From Pseudocercospora fijiensis CIRAD86 (taxonomy: Eukaryota; Ascomycota; Dothideomycetes; Mycosphaerellales; Mycosphaerellaceae): 64,000 nucleotides of DNA. The position numbers and the translations under genes are program-made. Below the pieces are notes generated by a model, which saw nothing but the letters and a program-made list of their open reading frames with translations, was not told where the DNA came from and did not search any database. Shown here in pieces: positions 55,827-64,000 of this stretch (position 1 is its first letter; the number at the start of each line of letters is the position of its first letter). The stretch is taken from contig NW_006921539.1 of assembly GCF_000340215.1 (NCBI RefSeq), positions 3,803,118-3,867,117 on the forward strand, in the 5' to 3' direction.

Positions 55827-58214
55827 CTACTTGCCATTTCTACCACCGCTACCGCCACGAGAAGATTTTCCTTGAGCGGGAGTAGCGGATTCCTGGAAGG
55901 ATTTCGCGGCTGCAAGGTCACCGGAAAAGGGGTTGGATTTGTTAGGCTCGCTTGTTGGGGCCTTGTTGCGAAGATGAGGTGGGAGGGTAGTGGGCTTCTT
56001 CGCTTCCTGAGGTGGCGCTGGCGCTTGAGTCGATGGTGCGGGAGTTGAAGCTTTGTTGCGAAGGTGGGGTGGGAGGGAAGTGGGCTTCTTCGCTGCTTGA
56101 GGTGGTGCTTCAGTCGATGGGGCGGGCTTCTTTGCTTCCTGGGTTGGTGCGGGAGTTGGAGCAGTCGGCGGTGGTGGAGAATCGGACCAAGATGGAGAGG
56201 CCCAGATCATGGGCTTCAGGTCTTCGGAATGGACACCCTTGGGAAAATCGGCGTAGGGCTTCTTGCTTGTGATGGGCTTTCGTGCAGTTGGCTTGATTGG
56301 GATTGGAGCGACGATTGGCTCTGCAACTTGAGCGACAATTGGCTCTGGGACTGGAGACCAGGCCGCAGTTGCTGGAGTCGGGGAAGGCGTGGCAGCTGCT
56401 GCCTCTACATCCTCCTGATTCGTCCTAACAACCTTTCCCTTCTTGGTCAGGGAAGCATTGCCCATCTTGATGTCTGTCGAAGCATCATCGTAAAAACGTG
56501 GAGTCGGCGGACGACGAGAATTGCTCTTCTTCGAAGTCGTAGCACCTTGGAGCTCGCTCAGGTCGACCAGCATCTTGTAGAACCCGGAGTCGTATTCAAC
56601 ACACTGAAAGTATTCCCACCAGAGACGCAGACCTGGAGTCTCGGCTGTGTCCTCTTTCTGGAACGCATCCATGATGGTCTCCTTGGTGAGCATCTTGACC
56701 TTCATGCGCGACTGCTTCTCCCAAGTCTTCAGGTCCTCTGCATATGCTTCGAGGTCCTTACGCACACCTCGCTCCAGGGCAGCAGCTGTAGAAGTCGACG
56801 CTTCTTCTGTGGTTCCCGGAGTGTTGCAGGCGGAGTCAGTTGGAATACGACCATCATACTCTGGACGTGGGAACATGGCTTTCCTCAACGCTTGAGTGAC
56901 CCATGCTGGTCGACCACTCTCCGCAAGCTGTTCAGCCAAGGCGAGACGAACCTTCTCGGGCACATGCTGCATCATCGTGTCGTGGCTGAGCTTATCAGAA
57001 TACCGCGGCTGGCTGTACATGCCGAAGTATCGATATCCACTCTCTCCTTGCTGGCGGATGAAGACAGGTGTGTTCTGGTAATTTTCCACGCCTGGTCCCA
57101 TGCCTTCGTCAACAAGTGTCTCGTTGAAGAAAGCAGTGAGTTTGGCGCCATGCTGTCCTGGTGCAGTGGGGAGGAACGGCTCGTTCTCGGTCTCAAGAAT
57201 CCAGTATGCTTTGGAAGGAAGATAACATTGCTCGCTTGAGACGTAGTAGAAACCTGGCGACCAGACCTTGCCGCCGAAGAGGTCCTGCAGAAAGGAGAAG
57301 GAGAAGGTCTGCTCGTGGGCAGGAATGCTTCCTGGAAGTGGCGGCAGACTGCTGATGGCATAAGGCTGCCAGGGTGCTGGGATTTGGGCTGACTTCTTGG
57401 AGTCCGCCTCATTCGTGACTGGCAGCTGCTGAGCTGGTCGGCTAGACTCTGGAGCCTTGATCGCGATCGCGCGAGATCGAGCGGTTCCTGAACGTCCTCG
57501 AACTGGACTCGCATGAGCACCATCGTGCTCCTTATGCTCTGAGTCAACATGCTTCAGAAGCGCAAGCAAGTTCGGCCATTCAATCTGGCAGCATGCGTAG
57601 GTAGCTGGAGGATTTGCACCGACCTCAGATGCAGGAGGCGCTTCGAGCATCTTGAGAGCTGAGGAGCTGTGCGACAAGATACCAGGATGCAATGCTTCGG
57701 CCTGCTCGTGGAGCTTCTCGACGACCGCGCTCATCTCCTCTGCTTCAGTCAGGTACGCCTCGGCGATACCCTTCTTACTGAACTGGTCCAATATTTCTTG
57801 CGGTGGACTGTAGTCCTCGTCCGTGCGAAGCGTCTGAACTTGCGAATCCGAAATCTTCTTCTCGAGTTCTGTGACCTTGCGATGCAGGTACTGAAGATCG
57901 TTGCGACAGGTCTCCCGCGTTTTTTCAGCGTCTTGTGCGGTCTGCGCTTGCTGGCGGCTGAGTTTGACGAAGTCGCTTGTATGAGAGACGCTCATCTCGA
58001 CAAAGCGGTGCTGCATATCAATCATGGACAGATTGGAGACCGGTTGTGGTGGCGGCGCCTGATAGCGCTGGAGGTCCATTCCGCCAGGCTGGAACAAGGG
58101 CAGGGACGGATCGAGGTGGGTCGCGGATTGTTGCTGATGATCGCCACGGCTCTGGTCTGCCGCTTCGTGATCGGCGTTGAAGTTCCAGTTAGTGATCGGC
58201 TGATTATAGCCCAT
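55827..58214 (-). CDS. DUF6697-like protein with coiled coil and PPHLR motifs
   Basis: A single exon of 795 codons, taking the ATG at 58214; the frame is open further upstream but runs into a predicted 5'-UTR intron. Order: a Gln-rich N-terminus; a coiled coil about residues 85-140 (SRQQAQTAQDAEKTRETCRN ... VTELEKKI); a region with a possible C/H motif (CCQIEWPNLLALLKHVDSEH); the globular domain about 290-560 (PWQPYAISSLPPLPG, FSFLQDLFGGKVWSPGFYYV, RLWWEYFQCVEYDSGFY), which resembles what I know as DUF6697; then a long Pro/Ala/Lys low-complexity tail with two copies of LPPHLRNK and a Gly/Arg end. PPHLR motifs occur in RNA-helicase/translation proteins, so an RNA-linked role is conceivable but unproven. 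Confidence 0.7.
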   Translation of the reverse strand: MGYNQPITNWNFNADHEAADQSRGDHQQQSATHLDPSLPLFQPGGMDLQRYQAPPPQPVSNLSMIDMQHRFVEMSVSHTSDFVKLSRQQAQTAQDAEKTRETCRNDLQYLHRKVTELEKKISDSQVQTLRTDEDYSPPQEILDQFSKKGIAEAYLTEAEEMSAVVEKLHEQAEALHPGILSHSSSALKMLEAPPASEVGANPPATYACCQIEWPNLLALLKHVDSEHKEHDGAHASPVRGRSGTARSRAIAIKAPESSRPAQQLPVTNEADSKKSAQIPAPWQPYAISSLPPLPGSIPAHEQTFSFSFLQDLFGGKVWSPGFYYVSSEQCYLPSKAYWILETENEPFLPTAPGQHGAKLTAFFNETLVDEGMGPGVENYQNTPVFIRQQGESGYRYFGMYSQPRYSDKLSHDTMMQHVPEKVRLALAEQLAESGRPAWVTQALRKAMFPRPEYDGRIPTDSACNTPGTTEEASTSTAAALERGVRKDLEAYAEDLKTWEKQSRMKVKMLTKETIMDAFQKEDTAETPGLRLWWEYFQCVEYDSGFYKMLVDLSELQGATTSKKSNSRRPPTPRFYDDASTDIKMGNASLTKKGKVVRTNQEDVEAAAATPSPTPATAAWSPVPEPIVAQVAEPIVAPIPIKPTARKPITSKKPYADFPKGVHSEDLKPMIWASPSWSDSPPPPTAPTPAPTQEAKKPAPSTEAPPQAAKKPTSLPPHLRNKASTPAPSTQAPAPPQEAKKPTTLPPHLRNKAPTSEPNKSNPFSGDLAAAKSFQESATPAQGKSSRGGSGGRNGK

Positions 58215-59707
58215 GGTTGATGGCGGAAAGGTGTTGGATTGTAAGTGGCAGTTGAGGAAGGTCGATGTTTCAAAAGTGAGGGATGTTGCAGGCTGAACTA
58301 ATGTGAGCAACAATGATGAGCTTCAAGCATGTGAAGACGTACCAAGATATGGAAGACTTGCGGTTGAGCGAAGAGTCAATTTCCGACCTCGAAGCGTTGA
58401 AGTGAAGGTCGTGCGGAGTGTCAAGTACTTGAACTTCGATGCGACACCAACTGAAGGCAATGTAGCGGAGATAGATCAAGCCTTGTACCGAGCGCTGAAG
58501 CAATATCGAGTTTGTAGAACAGCCTGCTTTGGTAGCAGTAGGTAGTATCGATGATCAATCAGATGGATGTAGTGTTGAGTGGTTATGGCAGTTAGCTGAG
58601 TGGCAATGCTTTGTTGAAGGTTGATGTTGTAGATTGTAGTAGAGACCGCTGCAATCCAAGAGCTTAAGAAGCACGACAGCTTGTGCACAGACCATTTCAC
58701 ATGCAAGTTCGACGGATGTGAGTCCATGTAATGTCCTAAGCTGACATGCTCGTTGAGTGAAGTAGATTCATCGTGTCACATGCTGAGTCGTGTCACATGC
58801 TGAGTCGCGTCACATGCTGAGCCTAGATTTCAAATAGTAATTAACAATGAGTATCGATGGTCGACCGCATGCTCCCGTCTGATCATCTTTCAGCCTTGGC
58901 TCTATCTGGATAGAGGGAGCATGAGCAAGACCGATGCGACTAGTTGCATGTGAGTCGGCCACAAGATAATCGTGACACTGACAGTAAAATGTCTGCTCCA
59001 AAGAGATCTTCATCAAAGTGCTACGCTCAATATCATTTTTTCGAGATCTACTGAAAAATTCAGAAAGAAGTCCTGTCTTGCAGTTTCAACCTCAGAAAGT
59101 ATTGAAACATAGCTTCGTAGGCGTGTCGGTCGGTGTCGCCGGCAGCCGAGTCGCTGTCTCATATCGCGACTTGAAGTTACTGCTATGCCACGGGGTGCAA
59201 TCTATTCGTACTCATTATTGATGCGTAAAGAGTGAAGAAGGTGAAGTCTGCTTTGAGGCAGTATACAGAGTGAGCGACAGTATAAGGGTTCGACTCCTTC
59301 AACGAGCTGCCGGTGTCGGGTAGCTCTTCTGTGGTGGTTATAGAAAGGTGGAAATGTTTGCTGTAAGCCGTGTAATTAGCCACTGAAACAAAAACAATCT
59401 TATCGCTCGAAGTCTGCTTTCACGGTGGAGTTGGAGTTGGAAGCCAGGAACCAAAGCAAAAGAGAAGGATCGCACCGAACCGAGCCGGCCGGCGCGCAGG
59501 GTCTGGTGACGTCGATCCCTGAGATTTGAAGCCGAGCTGGGAGGTGGTGTCTGAGGAGAAAAGACGGTGGGCAATCTCTCACGATTCTCTAGGCCAGCAC
59601 ACGCACTCTTTGGTCCAGCACTTCGCAATGCTGTATGTATCCTCAACAAGAGCTCATGATACACACTGTGCAAAGAAAACCGATAAATTCCAACCCAATC
59701 AATCGAA
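58215..59707. promoter_or_regulatory. Divergent upstream region of DUF6697-like and SAP30-like genes
   Basis: About 1.5 kb between the start codons. On the minus strand a likely 45-nt 5'-UTR intron spans 58342-58298 (GTACGT...ATTAG). The region contains the triple 17-bp repeat (separate entry). No supported gene was found, and the sequence near 59221-59310 only mimics a tRNA T-arm. Confidence 0.5.
58773..58823. repeat. 17-bp direct repeat, 3 copies (GTGTCACATGCTGAGTC)
   Basis: Three perfectly phased copies at 58773, 58790 and 58807; the third reads GCGTCACATGCTGAGCC. Each carries CACATG and TGAGTC, which resemble bHLH and Gcn4-type half sites. The position in a divergent promoter suggests a regulatory cluster (inference). 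Confidence 0.85.
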
Positions 59708-60347
59708 ATGCCACCCGCGAAGTCGTCCGACGCGCGTGCAGACGCGCAAACCATACGAGAACGGCAGATAGCTGCTGCAGCCCACGCACGAAATGCAAAG
59801 AAGAATAATGGTGCTGCCCAGCAAAACGGCATTTCCAGCTTGAGAGAAGTGGTCAAAATCACAAACGACGACAATGCCCTTGCACTTCATAAACAGGAGA
59901 CGGGAGTGGGTGAAGCCTGCGACACCACCCAATTCACCCATCTCGCTAATATGATCTCTCCAGATGGCATGGCAATCCGCGCCCCTATCCCTCTTAAATC
60001 AATATCGCGTAGCGCACAATATTCAGACACCTCCAGCATTCTCAACCCCTTACCGACAAGCAATTCTCACGAATCCTGGCATTGGCAGACAGAGCCCGAC
60101 TATGGCGCGGAAGAAGGAGAAGAGGCGGATCTCGAAAGAGAACTTGGCATTGGCGGTTAGGAAGAACTTTAATGGTGCTGCTGTTAATGAGATTGATGTT
60201 GTCGTCGAACTGGTATACAAAGTGCGAAATAAAGGTAGGCTGCCGGCCACTTCTCAAACAGCGACCACTGCGAAGAGATGTACTGACTTAGAAATAGATA
60301 AAGCATTCCGGATGCGCTCGACTCCCAATTTGCCTAAGAAGGCATGA
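59708..60347 (+). CDS. SAP30-like Sin3-binding subunit of histone deacetylase complex
   Basis: Three exons, 59708-59905, 59964-60234 and 60292-60347, join in phase to 174 residues; introns are 58 nt (GTGGGT...CAG) and 57 nt (GTAGGC...TAG). The N-terminus is basic and Ala-rich. The core has a short helix (APLSLLNQYRVAH), then NPGIGRQSPTMARKKEKR and the C-terminal helical block KENLALAVRKNFNGAAVNEI and VVVELVYKVRNK. This pattern (an Arg/Tyr helix followed by a LALAVRKxFN...E..V...YKV repeat) fits the SAP30 Sin3-binding domain found in Rpd3L-type corepressor complexes. Assignment is by remembered signature, so moderately firm. Confidence 0.7.
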
Positions 60348-62301
60348 TCACAATCATGCAAGAGCAAGATGCGAACCTTTTTTGACGAAATAGGATTCAG
60401 GTGCGGGAAAGGATTGAAGAGTTTTGGACATATGGGACATGGCGTTTAGATCAGCCAGGAATATCTGCATGGGCATATGGTACGATCTAATGGAGCACAA
60501 GTCACGCCAATTGCTTGAAAACATATGGTTTTCGCGGAGTATGATGCGTCGGCGTTGGGGGTTGATAACCAATTCACGTTCAAGAGCATGCATATATCTG
60601 GGAGAAGGGCAAACTTTTTAGCACCACAACTTTGATTTGTTGCTAATGTAATGCGTAGATACCCTGAAACGCATACTGATGTCGTTTCTGTTGCAGATTT
60701 GACAAGGTCATAGTCATAGGGTGTTGAAGCTTGCTATTTTATCCACGAACAGCTACTACTGCCTCTTTTCTTCCCGAGCAAAGCCCTACATCTATCTCTT
60801 CAAGGAGTTTCCTGTATAACATATCTCGCTTTGCTGGTTATGGTTCACAGCATTGTATAGCAGTAAGCAGAAAGCGATGGAAGGCACATTAGCCTTGAAC
60901 TCTATACCGAGGCGCAATTCCAGCTCCTCACACAGTCCTGTAAGCTCAGCTGCCACAGGTCGGTGAGCATGCAAACCGAACGCCGGGTTTCCGACCTGCT
61001 GACCTCCACACACTGCAATAATCACCCCGACTCTGCGGAATTATCACGATCCCACATTTCACAGCCAAGGACTTAGGATCTTTCTTAACAGCGAGCAGGA
61101 TTTCTAGAACATACACGAGACTCTCCTAGGACTTTAGCGTCAGAACGAAAGATGTTTCGTTTAGGAACAAGTCGGATCATAGTTGGGGAAAGTGCCACAG
61201 ACTCTCCTAGGACTTTAGCGCTTAAGAACGAAAGATGTTTTGCGAAATTCGTATTTAGCTTTCTTCTTCGTTTGGGAACAAGTCGGATTTTGATTTCCTG
61301 AATGAGTCTATAGCTCCGCAGATCGAGTGGTTGCGTAGAAGAACTGCAGAAGAAATGCCGAGACACGAGACACGGTAGCGGAATGAGGAAGGTCACGAGG
61401 TTTTACGGGCGGCTAGGAAAGCCGAAAGTTTGGATAGCGGCACGGATTTATTGTATAACGGATCATCCTAATATACGATCCGCTAATACTAGATGTCTGA
61501 ATATATTAACAGAAGACTTGGTAGTAAAAATTTATAAGAAAGTTTACTTAAAAATTTACTTAAGTATAGATATATAAATATAATACTAGTAATATATAAG
61601 TAATATATTCTAGCCTTTTAGGAAATTTTCTTAAGAATTTTATATAAATAGAAATTCAAGTTATATTTAAAATCTATATAGAATTTATTTAAAGTAATTT
61701 AATTTATTTTATTGAAATTAATACTAAAAGTCTAATAATAATAGTTATATTTTATTAGAAAGAATTACTGTTATAGTCTATCTAATTTTTCGATAAAATT
61801 ATAACTCTAGACTAGTCTTAAATTTATTTATAATCCTTTAGAAACCTACTATAGTATACTTTTATTACTTATATATCTTTTGTACTGTAGAAATTTAAAC
61901 AAGAGTCTAAGTAGAAGACTTTATTATATCGCCTTTTTATAGGATAACTAGAATTTTGTAAGGCTGCACTGGAGACTAGAGGGCCATCGCACCTTTCCCA
62001 ACTGCGCTCTCCTCGTTTAGGCTCAGTAGCCGGCCGGGGTTTTCGAGAACCCGAAGAACGATCGGCACGGCGCAATCGAACGCAACGCCCGTGATCGCCT
62101 CCTCAATTACACCAAGCATTTCTCTAGCATGCAGCTTGTGTGAAGGCGTAGCGTGTCTACGTAGACGATATTTGGCTTCTTCTTTTCTTCTTCTTGTTCT
62201 CGGGCTTTCGTCGCGTGGTATTTGTCCTCCATCCCAGCGCGCCTTTCAAGCATTCACCCTTCCTCCTGGTCTTTCTTGGCGAGATTGGCTCTCGGATCAC
62301 C
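60348..62301. other. Intergenic region with RIPped island
   Basis: About 1.95 kb with no supportable gene. 61480-61960 is AT-rich and CpA/TpG-poor like the RIPped DNA elsewhere, with no recognisable element structure. Duplicated sequences at 61108-61290 are listed separately. From about 62080 composition is normal, leading into the transporter's 5' leader. Confidence 0.6.
61108..61290. repeat. Interleaved direct repeats
   Basis: AGACTCTCCTAGGACTTTAG followed by an AGAACGAAAGATGTTT block occurs at about 61110-61152 and again at 61198-61242. A second motif (CGTTTRGGAACAAGTCGGAT) occurs at about 61154 and 61269, each after the first. So a roughly 90-bp composite unit is present twice, the second with an insertion. 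Confidence 0.75.
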
Positions 62302-64000
62302 ATGTCTTCACAACCGCAGCACGACTGGTATACGAGCTCGTCCACGCAGCAGCAATGGATCCCAGATGGTGCGCAGACGGACCCGGTCACGCCTGAGAAT
62401 GAAGAGATTACGGATCAGCCGACTGAGCTGCATTCGACGCCGAACAATAACAGAACTAGCGCCAGGTTGTCGACGCAAACAGATGGCGACTACCGCGCGT
62501 CAGATATCTGGTCCGCTAATGCATCGACGATTGCTGTACCTGCCACCGCCAACTCTGAACAGTCGACAGATCACGTCGTCATAAAAGAGCCAGAGCGGCC
62601 ATCGACCACACAACATGGCAAAGATGAAGGTGCTGGTACTGGCGCTGACACCATCGTCGACATCGAGAAGCAAGAGCCTAAGGAGGAGGAGCACAAAGAT
62701 GAAGATGGCAAGATTAATGGTCGGTCAAAGGGCAAGATTGCCATCATCATGTTGGCGTTGTGTCTTGCTGTCTTCCTGGCGGCTCTCGACGTAACCATTA
62801 TCACGACAGCGCTGCCAACAATCAGTGAACACTTCCAGTCAACAGCAGGATATACTTGGATTGGTTCTGCCTTCTTGCTTGCAAATTCAGCATCGATCCC
62901 GTCATGGGGCAAAGTTTCCGATATCTTCGGCCGCAAACCTATGCTGCTCTTCGCAAACGTCGTGTTCATGGTGGGATCTTTGGTTGCAGCACTCTCCAAC
63001 AGCATTGGGATGCTCATCGCAGCTCGTGCCATCCAGGGTGTCGGTGGAGGTGGTCTCATCATCTTGGTCAACATTGTCATTGGTGACCTCTTCCCCCTTC
63101 GCATTCGTGGAGCATTCTACGGTGTCATCGGTGCCGTCTGGGCTGTCGCTTCTTCCGTTGGTCCAATCATTGGAGGTGCATTCACACAGGCCGTGAGCTG
63201 GAGATGGTGCTTCTATGTCAACCTGCCACTTGATGGTCTGGCCTTCTTCATCCTGCTCATTTTCTTGGACATCAAGACGCCAAAGACGCCTATCATTGAG
63301 GGCCTGAAGGCTATTGACTGGCTGGGCTCGATGCTCGTGGTTGGTGGAACCTTGATGCTCCTGTTCGGTCTGCAATATGGTGGTGTCACTTCTCCTTGGG
63401 ACTCGGCTGAAGTGTTGTGCCTGATCATCATCGGAGCCTTCACTCTCTTCCTCTTCGGCATGTGGGAATGGAAGGGAGCCAAGTACCCCATCATGCCACT
63501 GCGCCTGTTCGCGAAGGTTTCAAACCTCGCGACATTGTCCTTGGTATTCTTGCACGGCTTTGTCTTCATCTCCGCATCTTACTACCTCCCGCTGTACTTC
63601 CAGGCCATTCGAGGAGCCACGCCAATCCTTTCTGGTGTCTACCTCCTGCCCACCGCACTGGCCTTGGCGGTCAGCTCGATCGGAACTGGAGCGTTTGTTG
63701 CCAAAGTTGGCAAATACCTCCCGCCAATCTACTTCGCCTTCTTCATGATGACCCTTGGAATTGGCTTGTTCATCGACTTTGATGCTCACAGCAGCTGGGC
63801 CAAGCTCATCATCTATCAGATCATCGGCGGTCTTGGTGTTGGCCCAATGTTCCAAGCACCACTCATTGCCCTGCAAGCACACATCAGCCCTCGAGACATC
63901 GGAACTGGTACGGCAACGTTGGGTTTCATCCGACAACTTGCGACCAGTACGTCAGTCGTCATCGGCGAGGTCGTCTACGCCAACCAGATGGAGAAGAAGG
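62302..64000 (+). CDS. MFS multidrug transporter (DHA2-like), 3' truncated by window
   Basis: Open from the ATG at 62302 to the window edge (566 codons) with no intron. A long hydrophilic N-terminus of about 145 residues (Ser/Thr/Glu/Lys-rich, cytosolic) precedes the first span. Family motifs: LAALDVTIITTALPTI in span 1 (motif D1-like), WGKVSDIFGRKPMLL (motif A), and RAIQGVGGGG in span 4 (motif B). A DHA2 motif-C-like stretch (GAVWAVASSVGPIIGG) follows. The number and spacing of spans fit the 14-TM proton-antiport drug/toxin exporter group that includes TOXA and fnx1-type carriers. It is 36 kb from the PKS locus with housekeeping genes between, so a role in that pathway is not indicated. Confidence 0.9.
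   Translation, partial: MSSQPQHDWYTSSSTQQQWIPDGAQTDPVTPENEEITDQPTELHSTPNNNRTSARLSTQTDGDYRASDIWSANASTIAVPATANSEQSTDHVVIKEPERPSTTQHGKDEGAGTGADTIVDIEKQEPKEEEHKDEDGKINGRSKGKIAIIMLALCLAVFLAALDVTIITTALPTISEHFQSTAGYTWIGSAFLLANSASIPSWGKVSDIFGRKPMLLFANVVFMVGSLVAALSNSIGMLIAARAIQGVGGGGLIILVNIVIGDLFPLRIRGAFYGVIGAVWAVASSVGPIIGGAFTQAVSWRWCFYVNLPLDGLAFFILLIFLDIKTPKTPIIEGLKAIDWLGSMLVVGGTLMLLFGLQYGGVTSPWDSAEVLCLIIIGAFTLFLFGMWEWKGAKYPIMPLRLFAKVSNLATLSLVFLHGFVFISASYYLPLYFQAIRGATPILSGVYLLPTALALAVSSIGTGAFVAKVGKYLPPIYFAFFMMTLGIGLFIDFDAHSSWAKLIIYQIIGGLGVGPMFQAPLIALQAHISPRDIGTGTATLGFIRQLATSTSVVIGEVVYANQMEKK

Noticed and set aside
56064..57239. 391-codon plus-strand frame opposite the DUF6697-like gene
   Set aside because: Trp/Arg/Ser-rich composition is typical of the antisense of a GC-rich coding exon; the minus-strand gene explains the open frame.
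58215..58313. Upstream in-frame extension of the DUF6697-like protein
   Set aside because: It begins without ATG and lies against a likely 5'-UTR intron; the ATG at 58214 is the better start.
59230..59310. tRNA-like sequence with a perfect B-box (GGTTCGACTCC at 59287-59297)
   Set aside because: The T-arm stem is only about 4 bp and no acceptor stem, D-arm or anticodon arm can be formed with the upstream 60 bases.
62302..64000. MFS transporter as the exporter of the PKS cluster
   Set aside because: At least ten unrelated, mostly housekeeping genes and two retrotransposons lie between them; family membership alone is not evidence.

Overview
The window reads as genomic DNA of a filamentous ascomycete (Pezizomycotina; Dothideomycetes is my guess, not proven). 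Genes carry short introns (about 45-100 nt) with canonical GT-AG borders. Housekeeping genes are clear fungal orthologues (RlmA-type MADS factor, Mtr10, SmE, Rot1, SAP30-like). The repeats show C-to-T and G-to-A decay centred on CpA/TpG, typical of repeat-induced point mutation (RIP).

Layout. 0-0.33 kb: 5' part of a minus-strand gene running off the left edge. 1.5-26 kb: a biosynthetic locus with a 2914-residue highly reducing PKS ending in a reductase domain (minus strand, 8 exons), a divergent trans-acting enoyl reductase, a P450 with a one-base frameshift, and, beyond a 5.5 kb satellite-like array and a fold-back element, an intact short-chain dehydrogenase. PKS-R + trans-ER + P450 + SDR is the gene content I know from betaenone/stemphyloxin-type decalin polyketide clusters, so a related reduced polyketide is the best guess for the product. 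26-41 kb: two RIP-degraded Ty1/copia elements (5.3 and 6.8 kb) on either side of an un-RIPped island with one unidentified gene. The second element has an antisense zinc-binding-like ORF between its RNase H and 3' LTR. 41-64 kb: ordinary gene-dense DNA: an acidic hypothetical, a 2EXR/F-box-like relic, RlmA, a tandem ubiquitin-like protein, Mtr10, SmE, 5-formyl-THF cyclo-ligase, Rot1, a DUF6697-like protein, SAP30-like and an MFS drug transporter cut by the right edge.

How it works together. The PKS has no active enoyl reductase of its own and the divergent gene at 12.66 kb is a LovC/Bet3-type partner that would supply that activity. The C-terminal R domain would release the chain reductively as aldehyde or alcohol, and the P450 and SDR would tailor it. 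The P450 frameshift suggests late tailoring may be lost or a sequencing error present. RIPped DNA lies between all cluster members, so the locus sits in a repeat-rich compartment while the right third is core genome. Gene models were built by hand from reading frames and splice signals; names rest on remembered family signatures, with no database search.
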